64,000 bases of DNA. It comes from Pseudomonas sp. (GTDB taxonomy: Bacteria; Pseudomonadota; Gammaproteobacteria; Pseudomonadales; Pseudomonadaceae). Positions within the stretch are counted from its first letter, which is position 1. Each line of letters begins with the position of its first letter. This document shows positions 1 through 8,180 of the stretch, piece by piece. Below the pieces are notes generated by a model, which was not told where the DNA came from, ran no database searches, and worked only from the letters and a program-made list of their open reading frames with translations. The DNA is taken from positions 1 to 64,000 of the forward strand of contig NZ_JAQGNX010000107.1 of assembly GCF_028293835.1 (NCBI RefSeq), read 5' to 3'. Position numbers and translations under genes: made by a program.

Positions 1-288
1 AGTGTCGGCACAGCGGCGCCGTTGCCGCCGAGCGCTAACGGTCAGATGACCGACGCACAACAACGCCCTAAAGTGAGCGACCAACAGCGCGATGAAATGA
101 GTCGCTTGCGTCAAGAGAACCAACGCCTCAAGTTGCAACTCAAAGAATCGCAAGCCGCCTCGCTGCAGGGCCTGTTCACTGAACAGCAACAGTGGTTCGT
201 TGCGGGTGGCGGTGTAGCAACAATTGCCCTTCTCTGCGGTATCTTTGCCACAGGCTGGCGTCGACAACGTCGCCAGTGGCTAAATTGA
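1..288 (+). CDS. C-terminal end of SH3-domain/YgiM-like membrane protein (5' truncated)
   Basis: The reading frame is open from base 1, so the true start lies upstream of the window. The visible 95 residues are a polar, Gln/Arg/Glu-rich segment that looks like a coiled coil. A single hydrophobic helix follows (about GGGVATIALLCGIFATGW) and then a short basic tail (RRQRRQWLN). This helix plus basic tail is how the TIGR04211/YgiM SH3-domain proteins end; in that family the SH3 domain is periplasmic and N-terminal and would lie outside this window. The stop codon is seven bases before the cpxR start, so the two may be co-transcribed. Family assignment rests only on the C-terminal architecture. 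Confidence 0.6.
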   Translation, partial: SVGTAAPLPPSANGQMTDAQQRPKVSDQQRDEMSRLRQENQRLKLQLKESQAASLQGLFTEQQQWFVAGGGVATIALLCGIFATGWRRQRRQWLN

Positions 289-295
289 GTGAGTC

Positions 296-976
296 ATGAG
301 CGAACTGTTACTGATTGATGATGACGAAGAGCTGTGTGAGCTTCTGAGCAGTTGGCTGAGCCAGGAAGGCTTCCAGGTGCAGTCTTGCCACGATGGCAGC
401 AGCGCCCGCCTGGCACTGGCGCAAACACCGCCGCCGGCCGCCGTGGTGCTGGACGTGATGCTGCCCGATGGCAGCGGCCTGGAGTTGCTAAAGCAACTGC
501 GCACTGACCATCCGGACCTGCCGGTGCTGATGTTGTCAGCTCGGGGAGAACCGCTGGACCGTATCCTCGGCCTTGAGCTGGGAGCCGATGATTACCTGGC
601 CAAACCGTGCGACCCTCGGGAACTCACTGCCCGGCTGCGCGCTGTGTTGCGGCGCAGCCACCCTTCAGCGGCCGCCAGTGTGCTGGAATTGGGCGATTTG
701 TGTTTCAGCCCGGTGCGCGGCGTGGTCACCATCGACGAGCATGAATTCACCCTGACCGTGTCGGAAAGCCGCTTGCTTGAAGCACTGCTGCGTCAACCTG
801 GCGAACCACTGGACAAGCAAGAACTGGCGCAACTGGCACTGGGTCGCAAATTGACCCTGTACGACCGCAGCCTGGACATGCACGTCAGCAACCTGCGCAA
901 AAAAATCGGTCCTCACGCCGACGGCCGCCCAAGAATCGTCGCCTTGCGCAGCCGCGGTTATTACTACTGCGTGTGA
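296..976 (+). CDS. cpxR: OmpR-family response regulator, CpxR type
   Basis: Cytoplasmic DNA-binding response regulator of an envelope-stress two-component system. The 226 residues hold a receiver domain (1 to about 120) with the acidic pocket D8-D9-D10, phospho-acceptor D53 (VLDVMLPDGSG), S81 and K103 (LAKP). A winged-helix OmpR-type effector domain follows (about 130-226, ending LRSRGYYYCV). The Spy-like gene and sensor kinase just downstream match the Pseudomonas cpxR, Spy/CpxP, cpxA order, which I recall as PA3204-PA3206. The ATG at 296 lies close behind the preceding gene. A candidate CpxR box before the Spy-like gene suggests it controls the downstream unit. Confidence 0.85.
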   Translation: MSELLLIDDDEELCELLSSWLSQEGFQVQSCHDGSSARLALAQTPPPAAVVLDVMLPDGSGLELLKQLRTDHPDLPVLMLSARGEPLDRILGLELGADDYLAKPCDPRELTARLRAVLRRSHPSAAASVLELGDLCFSPVRGVVTIDEHEFTLTVSESRLLEALLRQPGEPLDKQELAQLALGRKLTLYDRSLDMHVSNLRKKIGPHADGRPRIVALRSRGYYYCV

Positions 977-995
977 GTGCCGGCCGGCCAACTAT

Positions 996-1075
996 CTGTA
1001 GAAGCCAACGTGTTGGCGAGGCGTCCTGGCAGACCAGACGCGTCAAGCCTCTCGCCAACAGGTTGACGCCTACAG
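996..1075. repeat. REP-type inverted repeat, family A
   Basis: Arms 996-1021 and 1049-1075 are inverted copies of a GTAGRAGCCAACGTGTTGGCGAG-like unit, shortened here to the core AGCCAACGTGTTGGCGAG. Each arm is itself palindromic (GCCAAC/GTTGGC). It lies just after cpxR, before the Spy-like promoter. Related full or half copies occur at 3076, 19484, 28238, 39047, 48888 and 59477. Confidence 0.85.
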
Positions 1076-1126
1076 ACTGTGTGTATCAATCATTTCACAG
1101 ATATGTCAGGCCTCGACCGTTTTGTC

Positions 1127-1142
1127 TTTACCCAAGCTTTAC
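1127..1142 (-). promoter_or_regulatory. Candidate CpxR box upstream of the Spy-like gene
   Basis: On the plus strand the site reads TTTAC-CCAAGC-TTTAC; on the minus strand that is two direct GTAAA repeats separated by six bases. The known CpxR consensus is GTAAA-N5-GTAAA, so the spacing is one base long. A -10-like TACACT at 1175-1180 has no good -35, as expected of an activated promoter. The box would sit at about -45 to -60. Not tested. Confidence 0.5.
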
Positions 1143-1225
1143 CGTCAACTGACCGCCGTTGACCTTGTTCTCCCTACACTGGCCTCAACCGGTATCGAGC
1201 CGGATTCGAGACAAGGAGATTCACC

Positions 1226-1642
1226 ATGCGTAAAACGTTAATCGCCCTGCTGTTTGCTGCTGCCCTCCCTACTGTCGCAATGGCAATGCCACCTGAAGAC
1301 GGTGGTGGCCACGGTGGCGGCATGCATGGTCACAGCCCATACAGCCAACTGAACCTGACCCCGGATCAACGCCAACAAATCGGCCGGATCATGTTCGAGC
1401 AAAAACGTAGCCGTGACGAAACCACCCAACGCTACCTGCAAATGCTGCCCCCAGCTCAGCAGAAAAGCCTGCAGGATGAGCTAGAGGCGAAACACCTCAA
1501 GGCTCAAAGCGATGTCCGCGCGCTGCTCAAGCCTGATCAGCAGAAACAGTTCGACGTGATCCAACAGCGAGAAGCCCAACGTCGTGCCGACCATGCCGAG
1601 TTCCAGGCCTGGAAAGCACAAAAGGATCAACAAGCTAAATAA
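1226..1642 (+). CDS. Spy/CpxP-family periplasmic stress protein (LTxxQ motifs)
   Basis: Small periplasmic protein of the Spy/CpxP type, known as ATP-independent chaperones or modulators of Cpx signalling. The 138 residues start with a clear signal peptide (MRKTLIALLFAAALPTVAMA). A Gly/His-rich stretch (about 26-36, GGGHGGGMHGH) could bind metal. LTPDQ at 44-48 and the related KPDQQ at 102-106 are the LTxxQ repeats of the family; the remainder is charged and helical. An AAGGAG Shine-Dalgarno precedes the ATG. It is flanked by cpxR and cpxA and has its own candidate CpxR box and terminator, suggesting a separately induced feedback gene. Whether it works as CpxP or as a general chaperone cannot be read from sequence. 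Confidence 0.85.
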   Translation: MRKTLIALLFAAALPTVAMAMPPEDGGGHGGGMHGHSPYSQLNLTPDQRQQIGRIMFEQKRSRDETTQRYLQMLPPAQQKSLQDELEAKHLKAQSDVRALLKPDQQKQFDVIQQREAQRRADHAEFQAWKAQKDQQAK

Positions 1643-1661
1643 TGATTGGTTTGTCCCCCCG

Positions 1662-1690
1662 CCCGGCGCATTAAAGTGCGCCGGGTTTTT
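1662..1690 (+). terminator. Rho-independent terminator after the Spy-like gene
   Basis: Perfect nine-base stem CCCGGCGCA (1662-1670) / TGCGCCGGG (1677-1685), six-base loop, then five T. It ends 17 bases before the cpxA start, so it probably attenuates read-through into cpxA. Confidence 0.9.
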
Positions 1691-1707
1691 ACGTTTGAGG
1701 AATCCAC

Positions 1708-3048
1708 GTGCGTTCATTGTTCTGGCGAATTCTAGCGAGCTTCTGGTTAGCCATAGCCCTGGTGGCTGGGCTCTCGATTTTGCTCGGGCATATGCTCAAC
1801 CAGGACGCCTGGATTCTCAGCCGCCATCCGGGCATCGCCAAATTGGCGCAGAACTGGACCGAACTCTATGAAGACAAGGGTGAGGACGCCGCACAGGAAT
1901 ACTTGCAGCAACGTAAACGGCGTTATCACGTTGACGTTCAAGTGCTCAATGACAGCGGCGAAGCGGTAGTTCGTGGCACCTTCCCGCCCCGAGCCGCAGC
2001 GTTTGAAGCCCGTCAGCACAATGACCCCGAGCAGTTACCATGGCGTCGTTTAACCACCGAATACACCAGTCCGAAAACCAGCGAAACCTATCTGTTTATC
2101 TACCGAATTCCCCACCCGGAACTGAATGCCTGGCATCGGCAAAGTTTGCTATGGCCGCTCAGCGCGCTAGGCATTGCATTGGTGGTGCTGACGCTGTTCA
2201 GCTTATTGGTGACACTCTCCATCACTCGGCCTCTTAGCCGTTTGCGCGGCGCGGTGCATGATTTGGGACAGACCACCTACCAACAAAACAGCTTGGCGCA
2301 GCTGGCTAACCGTCGTGATGAATTTGGCGTATTAGCCACTGACTTCAACCGCATGGGCGCCCGCTTGCAAGCGCTGATCGGTAGTCAGCGTCAGTTACTG
2401 CGTGACGTCTCCCACGAACTGCGCTCACCCTTGGCGCGGCTGCGGATTGCACTGGCCCTGGCCGAACGTGCCGAACCGGCTGAGCGCGAGAAGCTTTGGC
2501 CGCGGCTGGCGCGGGAATGTGATCGACTGGAAGCGTTGATCAGCGAAATTCTGGTACTGGCGCGTCTGGATGCAGATTTCGGTGATGCCGAGCCGGTGGA
2601 CCTGGACGAGATGCTACAGCACTTGAAAAACGACGCGTTGCTCAGCGCTGCGGACCAGCAGGTGCGTATCGATATTCACGATGACGTTGAGCTGCAAGGC
2701 TGGCCCGACATGCTTGAGCGAGCGCTGGATAACCTGCTGCGCAACGCGTTGCGCTTCAATCCGGAAGGGAAAACCATCGATTTTCTCGCACAGCGCGAGG
2801 GTGATCGATTGCTCATCAGCGTGCGTGACCATGGCCCCGGCGTCGCGCCCGAGTTTTTGCCGCAGCTAGGGGAGCCCTTTTACCGCGCGCCGGGCCAGAC
2901 AACGCCGGGTTACGGCCTGGGACTGGCCATCGCCAAACGCGCCGCAGAACGTCATGGCGGTCACCTGACGCTGGCCAACCATCCCCAAGGCGGGTTTGTG
3001 GCCAGTATGGATTTACCCCTCGAACCGATTATTTCAGGGATATCCTGA
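1708..3048 (+). CDS. cpxA: Sensor histidine kinase, CpxA type
   Basis: Inner-membrane sensor kinase partner of the upstream cpxR product. The 446 residues contain TM helix 1 (about 9-27), a periplasmic sensor of about 120 residues, TM helix 2 (about 147-170), and a HAMP domain (about 171-224, beginning ITRPLSRLR). The dimerisation/phosphotransfer helix carries H236 (DVSHELRSPLARL), and the ATP-binding domain has an N box (DNLLRNALRF), DHGPG and GYGLGLAIAKR. The start is GTG at 1708 with GAGG at 1697-1700; no ATG fits better. The kinase is separated from cpxR by the Spy-like gene and its terminator. The CpxA assignment rests on neighbours and architecture; the periplasmic part is not diagnostic by eye. 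Confidence 0.85.
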   Translation: MRSLFWRILASFWLAIALVAGLSILLGHMLNQDAWILSRHPGIAKLAQNWTELYEDKGEDAAQEYLQQRKRRYHVDVQVLNDSGEAVVRGTFPPRAAAFEARQHNDPEQLPWRRLTTEYTSPKTSETYLFIYRIPHPELNAWHRQSLLWPLSALGIALVVLTLFSLLVTLSITRPLSRLRGAVHDLGQTTYQQNSLAQLANRRDEFGVLATDFNRMGARLQALIGSQRQLLRDVSHELRSPLARLRIALALAERAEPAEREKLWPRLARECDRLEALISEILVLARLDADFGDAEPVDLDEMLQHLKNDALLSAADQQVRIDIHDDVELQGWPDMLERALDNLLRNALRFNPEGKTIDFLAQREGDRLLISVRDHGPGVAPEFLPQLGEPFYRAPGQTTPGYGLGLAIAKRAAERHGGHLTLANHPQGGFVASMDLPLEPIISGIS

Positions 3049-3075
3049 GGCGCAGCTCGGTAAACCACACTCCAT

Positions 3076-3153
3076 CTGTAGGAGCCAACTTGTTGGCGAG
3101 GCGATTAACCGGGTATCCCGCAAGGACCTCTCGCCAACAAGTTGGCTCCTACG
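3076..3153. repeat. REP-type inverted repeat, family A
   Basis: Two inverted arms (3076-3101 and 3127-3153) of the GTAGGAGCCAAC-TTGTTGGC unit, both nearly intact, between the convergent ends of cpxA and the nitroreductase gene. The position is typical of REP elements, which gather at 3' ends and may act as transcript-stabilising or terminating hairpins. Confidence 0.9.
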
Positions 3154-3163
3154 GGATTTGTGG

Positions 3164-3724
3164 TTAAGCCCCCCATCCACGCACAAACTCTGCCGTATCC
3201 AGCTTCGGCGCTGGGCGTGGTTCGTTTTGTGGCGTGCCAAGGTAAAGGAAGGCAACGACTTCCTCGCCAGCTGTCAGCCCCAGGCCCTTGGCGACATGGG
3301 CTGAATACGCCAGTTCGCCGGTGCGCCACACGCCGCCTACCCCCAGTGCAAAGGCTGCATTCAGAATCGCGTGCGCTGCGCAGGCCGCTGTGATTCGTTG
3401 TTCTTGCTTGGGCACTTTGAAGTGATCCTGCAGTTTGGCGATCACCACCACCACCAACGGTGCGCGCAAGGGTCCCAGGCGGGCTTTTTCCAGCGCCTGG
3501 GCATTTGGCTCGGTGCCGCTGAGTTTCAATGCCTGTGCCAGCAACTCACCCATTTGCTCACGGGCCGCGCCTTCAACTGTCAGGAACCGAAACGGCCGCA
3601 ACTGACCGTGATCAGGTGCGCGCAGTGCAGCCGCAAACATCACCTCCCGTTGCGCTGCGTCCGGTGCCGGATCAACCAGCCGAGGAACCGAAACACGGTT
3701 GAGCAAAGCGTCGAGCGCTTCCAT
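3164..3724 (-). CDS. Nitroreductase-family flavoprotein (YdjA-like)
   Basis: Likely FMN-dependent NAD(P)H oxidoreductase of the small nitroreductase class; 186 residues, close to the size of E. coli YdjA. Family features are the N-terminal SVPRLVDPAP segment, the FMN-contacting AALRAPDHGQLRPFRFL region (about 32-48), and the C-terminal GLTAGEEVVAFLYLGTP segment. These enzymes act as cytoplasmic dimers that share two FMN; the natural substrate is usually unknown. The ATG at 3724 is preceded by AGGAG on the minus strand. It is convergent with cpxA and stands alone. YdjA-like is the closest assignment, but substrate cannot be inferred. Confidence 0.85.
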   Translation of the reverse strand: MEALDALLNRVSVPRLVDPAPDAAQREVMFAAALRAPDHGQLRPFRFLTVEGAAREQMGELLAQALKLSGTEPNAQALEKARLGPLRAPLVVVVIAKLQDHFKVPKQEQRITAACAAHAILNAAFALGVGGVWRTGELAYSAHVAKGLGLTAGEEVVAFLYLGTPQNEPRPAPKLDTAEFVRGWGA

Positions 3725-3808
3725 GGGTTTCTCCTGAAAAAATGATCGGCCATTCTAGGGTGGGTACATCGTTAATAACGAGTGATCTGCAAATTTAATT
3801 AATACCAT

Positions 3809-4810
3809 TTACATCCGAGCGCGGTATTCCCCGGGGGTTGCATCGAACCAGCGACGGAACGCGCGGAAGAAGTTGCTAGGGTCAGCGAAGCCTAACAGGT
3901 ACGCGGTTTCCAACAGTGTCATCTGCGGTTGCGCCAAATATTGCTCAGCCAACTCACGGCGGGTGTCATCGAGCAACGCCTGAAAACTGGTGCCCTCGTC
4001 TTGCAGGCGGCGCTGCAAGGTGCGCTGTGACAAATGCAGGGACTGCGCCACCATTTCCCGCTTGGGCTCGCCTTGGGGCAATAACCGACACAACACCTGT
4101 CGAGCCTGATGTGTCACGCGGCTTCCGGAAAAGCGCGCCAAATACTCCCCGGCAAAACGATCATGCAACTGCGCCATGGCTTCATTGGCAGTGGGCAACG
4201 GCGCTTCCACGTCAGCGCGCTCGAATACCAGCGCGTCATACGGTGCATTGAAGGTCAACGGTGCATGAAAGGCCCTTTTGTAGGGTTCAAGATTCTTCGG
4301 TTGAACACCCTGAATCAGTACCTGGCGCGGTTGCAAGGTCCGTCCGCTCAGCCAACTGCAGAACGCCAGCGCCGAGGCCATTGATGCTTCAGCGCTTTGC
4401 CGGGTGGGCGGTAAATGATCGCCATGCACAGTCAGAATCAACGCATAGCCTTCCGGCAACAATCGAAAACTCAGGTCAGCGCTTTCCGAGATAATTCGCT
4501 GGTAGCGCACCAGCCGTGCAAACCCCTCTTTGAGCGTCTGGCTGGACATCAGCGCATAGCCAGCAACGCTGAACGAGCCAGGCCGCACGACCTTGGCCAT
4601 GTTCAAACCAATCGCCGGATTACCGGACATTTCCACCGCCCGCTGCCACAGTCGGGTCATGCCGTCCTGCGGAAAGCGCGCGTCGGGGTTATCCAGGTCG
4701 GCATAGTCGAGCCCCAGTTCTTTGAACAGTACACGGCAGTCCAGGCCGTCCAGTTCCAGTGACTTGACGATACCCATTGCCCAGCCGGCAGAAGTCGTTC
4801 TTTCGCTCAT
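3809..4810 (-). CDS. AraC-family transcriptional regulator
   Basis: The 333-residue protein has the architecture of the OruR/ArgR-like AraC group: a large N-terminal ligand-binding domain of the Arabinose_bd (PF12625) type, about 1-210, and a C-terminal double helix-turn-helix (about 235-333). The HTH region includes LSQRTLQRRLQDEGTSF and the family signature TAYLLGFADPSNFFRAFRRW. It is cytoplasmic; the effector is unknown. It lies between the nitroreductase and the divergent HD-domain gene at 4945. The 134-base gap between the two divergent starts makes the HD-domain gene a possible target, but I see no clear operator. Confidence 0.85.
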   Translation of the reverse strand: MSERTTSAGWAMGIVKSLELDGLDCRVLFKELGLDYADLDNPDARFPQDGMTRLWQRAVEMSGNPAIGLNMAKVVRPGSFSVAGYALMSSQTLKEGFARLVRYQRIISESADLSFRLLPEGYALILTVHGDHLPPTRQSAEASMASALAFCSWLSGRTLQPRQVLIQGVQPKNLEPYKRAFHAPLTFNAPYDALVFERADVEAPLPTANEAMAQLHDRFAGEYLARFSGSRVTHQARQVLCRLLPQGEPKREMVAQSLHLSQRTLQRRLQDEGTSFQALLDDTRRELAEQYLAQPQMTLLETAYLLGFADPSNFFRAFRRWFDATPGEYRARM

Positions 4811-4944
4811 GATTTCTTATTCTTGATTAGCGCGTCCCGCAGCTATTGCGGCCAAGGATACTATCGTGGCGCGCAATGTCACTGCCGGAAAATGTGTAGC
4901 GCCTAAACTAAGTCGGTCCGCTACTAATAACGACAGGACTGACG

Positions 4945-5526
4945 ATGAACACTCATGCCCGTTTCACCCATATGCAGGACGGCACTCAAGAAGACTGGAT
5001 GATAATTGCCAAGGATTTCGCCGCCTACGCCAAGCAATTACCGGGGCGAATCCTGACTCACTTGCGATTACTGGACGGTGACTTTGGCGGATTCCCGGTT
5101 GATCGCTTGACCCACTCGCTGCAAACGGCGACCCGGGCTCATGAAGATGGCCGCGACGAGGAATACGTGGTCTGCGCGCTGCTGCATGACATCGGCGATA
5201 CCCTGGGATCCTATAATCATCCAGACATCGCGGCGGCTATTTTGAAACCCTTTGTCAGTGCAGAAAACCTGTGGATTGTGGAAAAGCATGGGGTGTTTCA
5301 GGGCTACTACTTCTTCCACCATTTAGGCATGGATCGACTGTTGCGTGAGCAGTTTGCCGAACATCCTCAGTATCTGCGGACCATCGAGTTTTGCGCGAAA
5401 TATGACGCGGCAGCCTTTGACCCGGCCTACAAAAACCTACCCTTAAGCTTCTTCGAACCGATGCTGGAGCGGGTGTTTGCGTATCCGAAGAATTCGATTT
5501 ATACCGCTGCGCAAACCGCCTCGTAA
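4945..5526 (+). CDS. HD-domain protein, PhnZ-like metalloenzyme
   Basis: A 193-residue HD-domain protein with a full set of candidate metal ligands: H57 (THSLQ), H81-D82 (LLHDIGD), H92 (NHPDI), H115 (EKHGVF) and D154 (KYDAAAFD). The 24-residue spacing from H57 to the HD pair matches what I remember for PhnZ, a mixed-valent diiron oxygenase that breaks organophosphonates. The positions of the PhnZ Tyr and Glu that gate the substrate appear here to be Phe (F47, F50), so the reaction probably differs. No phosphonate genes lie nearby. It could instead be a plain HD phosphohydrolase. It is convergent with the SelW-like gene, six bases from its end. Confidence 0.75.
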   Translation: MNTHARFTHMQDGTQEDWMIIAKDFAAYAKQLPGRILTHLRLLDGDFGGFPVDRLTHSLQTATRAHEDGRDEEYVVCALLHDIGDTLGSYNHPDIAAAILKPFVSAENLWIVEKHGVFQGYYFFHHLGMDRLLREQFAEHPQYLRTIEFCAKYDAAAFDPAYKNLPLSFFEPMLERVFAYPKNSIYTAAQTAS

Positions 5527-5532
5527 CAGCTC

Positions 5533-5823
5533 CTACAAAGGTTTGCGGTCGTTGTGGCCTAGATCCCGTTGCGGGTCGATCTGATCCCGCACGCGTTGCT
5601 TGAGCACTTTGGCTTCGGGAAAACCACCGTCAGCCTTTCGTTCCCAGATTTGCACGCCATCGCAGGTAATGCGGAACGCGCCGCCGGTGGCAGGCTCCAG
5701 GGAAACCTTGCCCAAATCATCGGCAAAGGTGCTGAGCAACTCTTGGGCAAGCCAGGCGGCACGCAGTAGCCACTGGCACTGCGTGCAGTAAGTGATGACG
5801 ATTTCAGGCTTGGTGGCAGGCAT
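5533..5823 (-). CDS. SelT/SelW/SelH-family thioredoxin-fold protein
   Basis: A 96-residue protein of the Rdx (SelW-like) family, in which the selenocysteine of the animal proteins is replaced by cysteine. The redox motif is C13-T-Q-C16 after the first beta strand (EIVITYCTQCQWLLRAAW). The conserved central ATGGAFRITCDG and ERKADGGFPEAKVLKQRVRDQI complete the thioredoxin-like fold. Members are small cytoplasmic proteins with a presumed redox role; the bacterial partner is unknown. The start at 5823 lies eight bases before the stop of the FimV-like gene (5832), so the two are probably one minus-strand transcript. Confidence 0.9.
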   Translation of the reverse strand: MPATKPEIVITYCTQCQWLLRAAWLAQELLSTFADDLGKVSLEPATGGAFRITCDGVQIWERKADGGFPEAKVLKQRVRDQIDPQRDLGHNDRKPL

Positions 5824-5831
5824 GCTCAGTC

Positions 5832-8027
5832 TCAGCTGATGGTGGCTAACAAATCCTGCGCAGTACGATGGTGTTCGTGGTCGCCATCCAGGAGCACTTC
5901 CTGTAACAACGCCCGGGCACGTTCCAGTTCACCGTCATCAATCAACAGCTGCGCCTGGTTGATTTTGCTCAGGGGCTCGTCCTCAACCAAGTCCAGCAAA
6001 TCAAATTCAGACGAATCGCTCATGAAACCATCCAGAAAGTCGTCATCCAGGGAATCGCTGTTGGACTGAATAATCGGCCCGGGCTCAAGTTCCACCTCAG
6101 GCTCTGCAAAGTCGCTGAGGTATTGCTCATCGGGCATTTCGAAAACTTCAGGAAACTCCGTGAGGTTGGTAGCAAAGTCCGGCTCGATTTCGGGCGCCTG
6201 TTCAGGCTGTTTTTTGCTGCGCGCAGCCGGCTTGGTTTCGAACGGATCGACCAGATCCCAGTCGGCGTCCATCGACAGGTCATCCAGGTTCAAATGGAAC
6301 TCGTCCACCGGTTGTGCGGTGGCTACCGGGGCTTCGGGTTCAATGAACCGTGAGTCAACGGGATCGGGCGTCAACCCAGGCGCGAGGACGACAGCGCTTG
6401 GCGCTTGTGTCGGCAGCCCGGCTGTCTGCCCAGGCGCGGACACAGGCTTGACCTCTAGTTTCGGGTAACGCTCGCGAATTTCTTGCACGGTTTCGGCGCT
6501 GATACCGTGACTTAGCAAGGCTTGCTCTTCGCGGGCAAAACCGTCGACGTCGCCTTGCTCGCCCAACAGTTCGAGAATTCTCAGCCGCAGGTCGGTGCGT
6601 TGCGGCTGTTTCACCGACGCATCGCGCAAAATGCCCAATGCCTCGGTAAAGCGACCGTAAGCGATGTAGATACTCGCACCGTCCAGCGCATCGGTCGCGG
6701 TACCGGCAAGGCGCTGGCCAGTGGATGTCGGGGCAACCGCGACCGGCGCTGCCGGGGCGACCACAACCCTCGGCGGCTCGACCACCGGAGCAACCTGAAC
6801 AGGTGCAATCGTAGGCTCCACCGACCGAGAAACCGGCTGCGCAGAGGTCACGTTTTTCATTCGCTTGCGACGGACCGAATAGGCCAGTGCCAGCAGCAAT
6901 AACAGTATCAAAACCGCCCCTAGCAGCAGAGGCATGCTGACCAACGAGTCATCCTCGGGTGCCGCCGCAGCCACCGGTGCAACCGCTACAGCCGGCGCTG
7001 GAGCAACCGCTGCAAGCGGCTTGTTGGCAACAGCTTTCATCTCAGCCAGGGCGGTTTGTAATTCGACGACTTGCTTGTCTTTACCAGCGACTTGTTCTTG
7101 CAGGCCCTGCAATTGCCCTTTCAGGTCGCCGACGGATTTGCTCAACTGTTGGTTTTCGATGGCATTGGCCGCCAGTTGCTCAGCGGTTTTTTGATCTTCG
7201 GCGGACAGCGGCAGCGCTGCCGGGGCTTCGGTAACAGGCAGCGGCGCAGGTGCAACCGCAGCGGCCGGCGCCGAAACCGCAGTCGGCAACACTGCCGTAT
7301 CGGGCAATAACAGGCTTTGGCCGGCTTTCAGCCTGGTGGTGTTACCGTTGGGAAATGCCTGGGTATTAAGCGCTTGTATCCCTCGAGCAAGCTCTGCCGC
7401 TGAGGTTTTACCCCCTGGCCCCTGCAAGTGCCGGGCGATGGAGGCCAGATTATCGCCTTTGACGACGGTGTAATGATTACCTTGTACCGCCTGTGGTGGC
7501 GCAACTGGCATATGCGAGTCGGCAATAGTATGTGCCGCAGGCTCAATCCATCGGCCACGGGACGCAGCGATGCCTTGGGCCGAATCAGGCGGATCTATGA
7601 GCAGCGTGTAGGCATGCACCGAATCGCCGTTCGGACGGGCCAATCGCACCAGAAAACTCAGGTAAGGCTCGGTAACCGGCTTTCTTGACACAACATGTAC
7701 AACCCCACGATTGCCATTGATGACAGTCGTGAAGCGCAGGTCATTGAAAAAGAACAGACGGTCGACGCCCGCGCGGCTGAACGCTTCCGGCGAGGCCAGG
7801 CCAACGTGGATTTCATCGGCGCTCAAGCCGGCTGTATCAATCAGCTCAATGTCGGCGTTGAATGGTTGTTCCAACGCGGAGTGCAGCGTGATCTCACCAA
7901 GGCCCAAGGCCGAAGCCAGTGCTGAGTACATGAGTGATGTCGCAGCCGCAGCCACGCACCAACGACGAACGAAGTGCCGCGACGGGCGCTTGGCCCGCGC
8001 GAGCGCTACCTGAGAACTCTTCAGCAT
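5832..8027 (-). CDS. FimV/HubP-family polar landmark protein
   Basis: About 731 residues from the ATG at 8027, which has AAGGA eight bases upstream; a longer in-frame start at 8105 would add 26 residues before the signal peptide and is less likely. Layout: signal peptide with a long basic N region (about 1-40); FimV N-terminal domain (about 41-146, starting LGLGEITLHSALEQPFNADIEL); LysM peptidoglycan-binding domain (about 185-243, YTVVKGDNLASIARHL); Ala/Pro linker and coiled coil (about 275-333); one TM helix (about 362-383) followed by RRKR; a long acidic cytoplasmic region; and a C-terminal FimV motif (NQAQLLIDDGELERARALL). FimV organises polar pili and flagella. The asd/truA neighbours usual for fimV are absent, so this is probably a second, paralogous gene. 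Confidence 0.88.
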   Translation of the reverse strand: MLKSSQVALARAKRPSRHFVRRWCVAAAATSLMYSALASALGLGEITLHSALEQPFNADIELIDTAGLSADEIHVGLASPEAFSRAGVDRLFFFNDLRFTTVINGNRGVVHVVSRKPVTEPYLSFLVRLARPNGDSVHAYTLLIDPPDSAQGIAASRGRWIEPAAHTIADSHMPVAPPQAVQGNHYTVVKGDNLASIARHLQGPGGKTSAAELARGIQALNTQAFPNGNTTRLKAGQSLLLPDTAVLPTAVSAPAAAVAPAPLPVTEAPAALPLSAEDQKTAEQLAANAIENQQLSKSVGDLKGQLQGLQEQVAGKDKQVVELQTALAEMKAVANKPLAAVAPAPAVAVAPVAAAAPEDDSLVSMPLLLGAVLILLLLLALAYSVRRKRMKNVTSAQPVSRSVEPTIAPVQVAPVVEPPRVVVAPAAPVAVAPTSTGQRLAGTATDALDGASIYIAYGRFTEALGILRDASVKQPQRTDLRLRILELLGEQGDVDGFAREEQALLSHGISAETVQEIRERYPKLEVKPVSAPGQTAGLPTQAPSAVVLAPGLTPDPVDSRFIEPEAPVATAQPVDEFHLNLDDLSMDADWDLVDPFETKPAARSKKQPEQAPEIEPDFATNLTEFPEVFEMPDEQYLSDFAEPEVELEPGPIIQSNSDSLDDDFLDGFMSDSSEFDLLDLVEDEPLSKINQAQLLIDDGELERARALLQEVLLDGDHEHHRTAQDLLATIS

Positions 8028-8180
8028 GTAAATCCTTATAAAACCCAAAGCTGGCTTCTCGGCACACTCAACATCTACTCGTAGATGGCGCGAGTATGGG
8101 GGCAATTCGAGCGTGATGCTCGCACGCGTTCAAGAATATTGAAGCTTATAAGCCTCTGACTGTCGCTGAATACTCAATGC

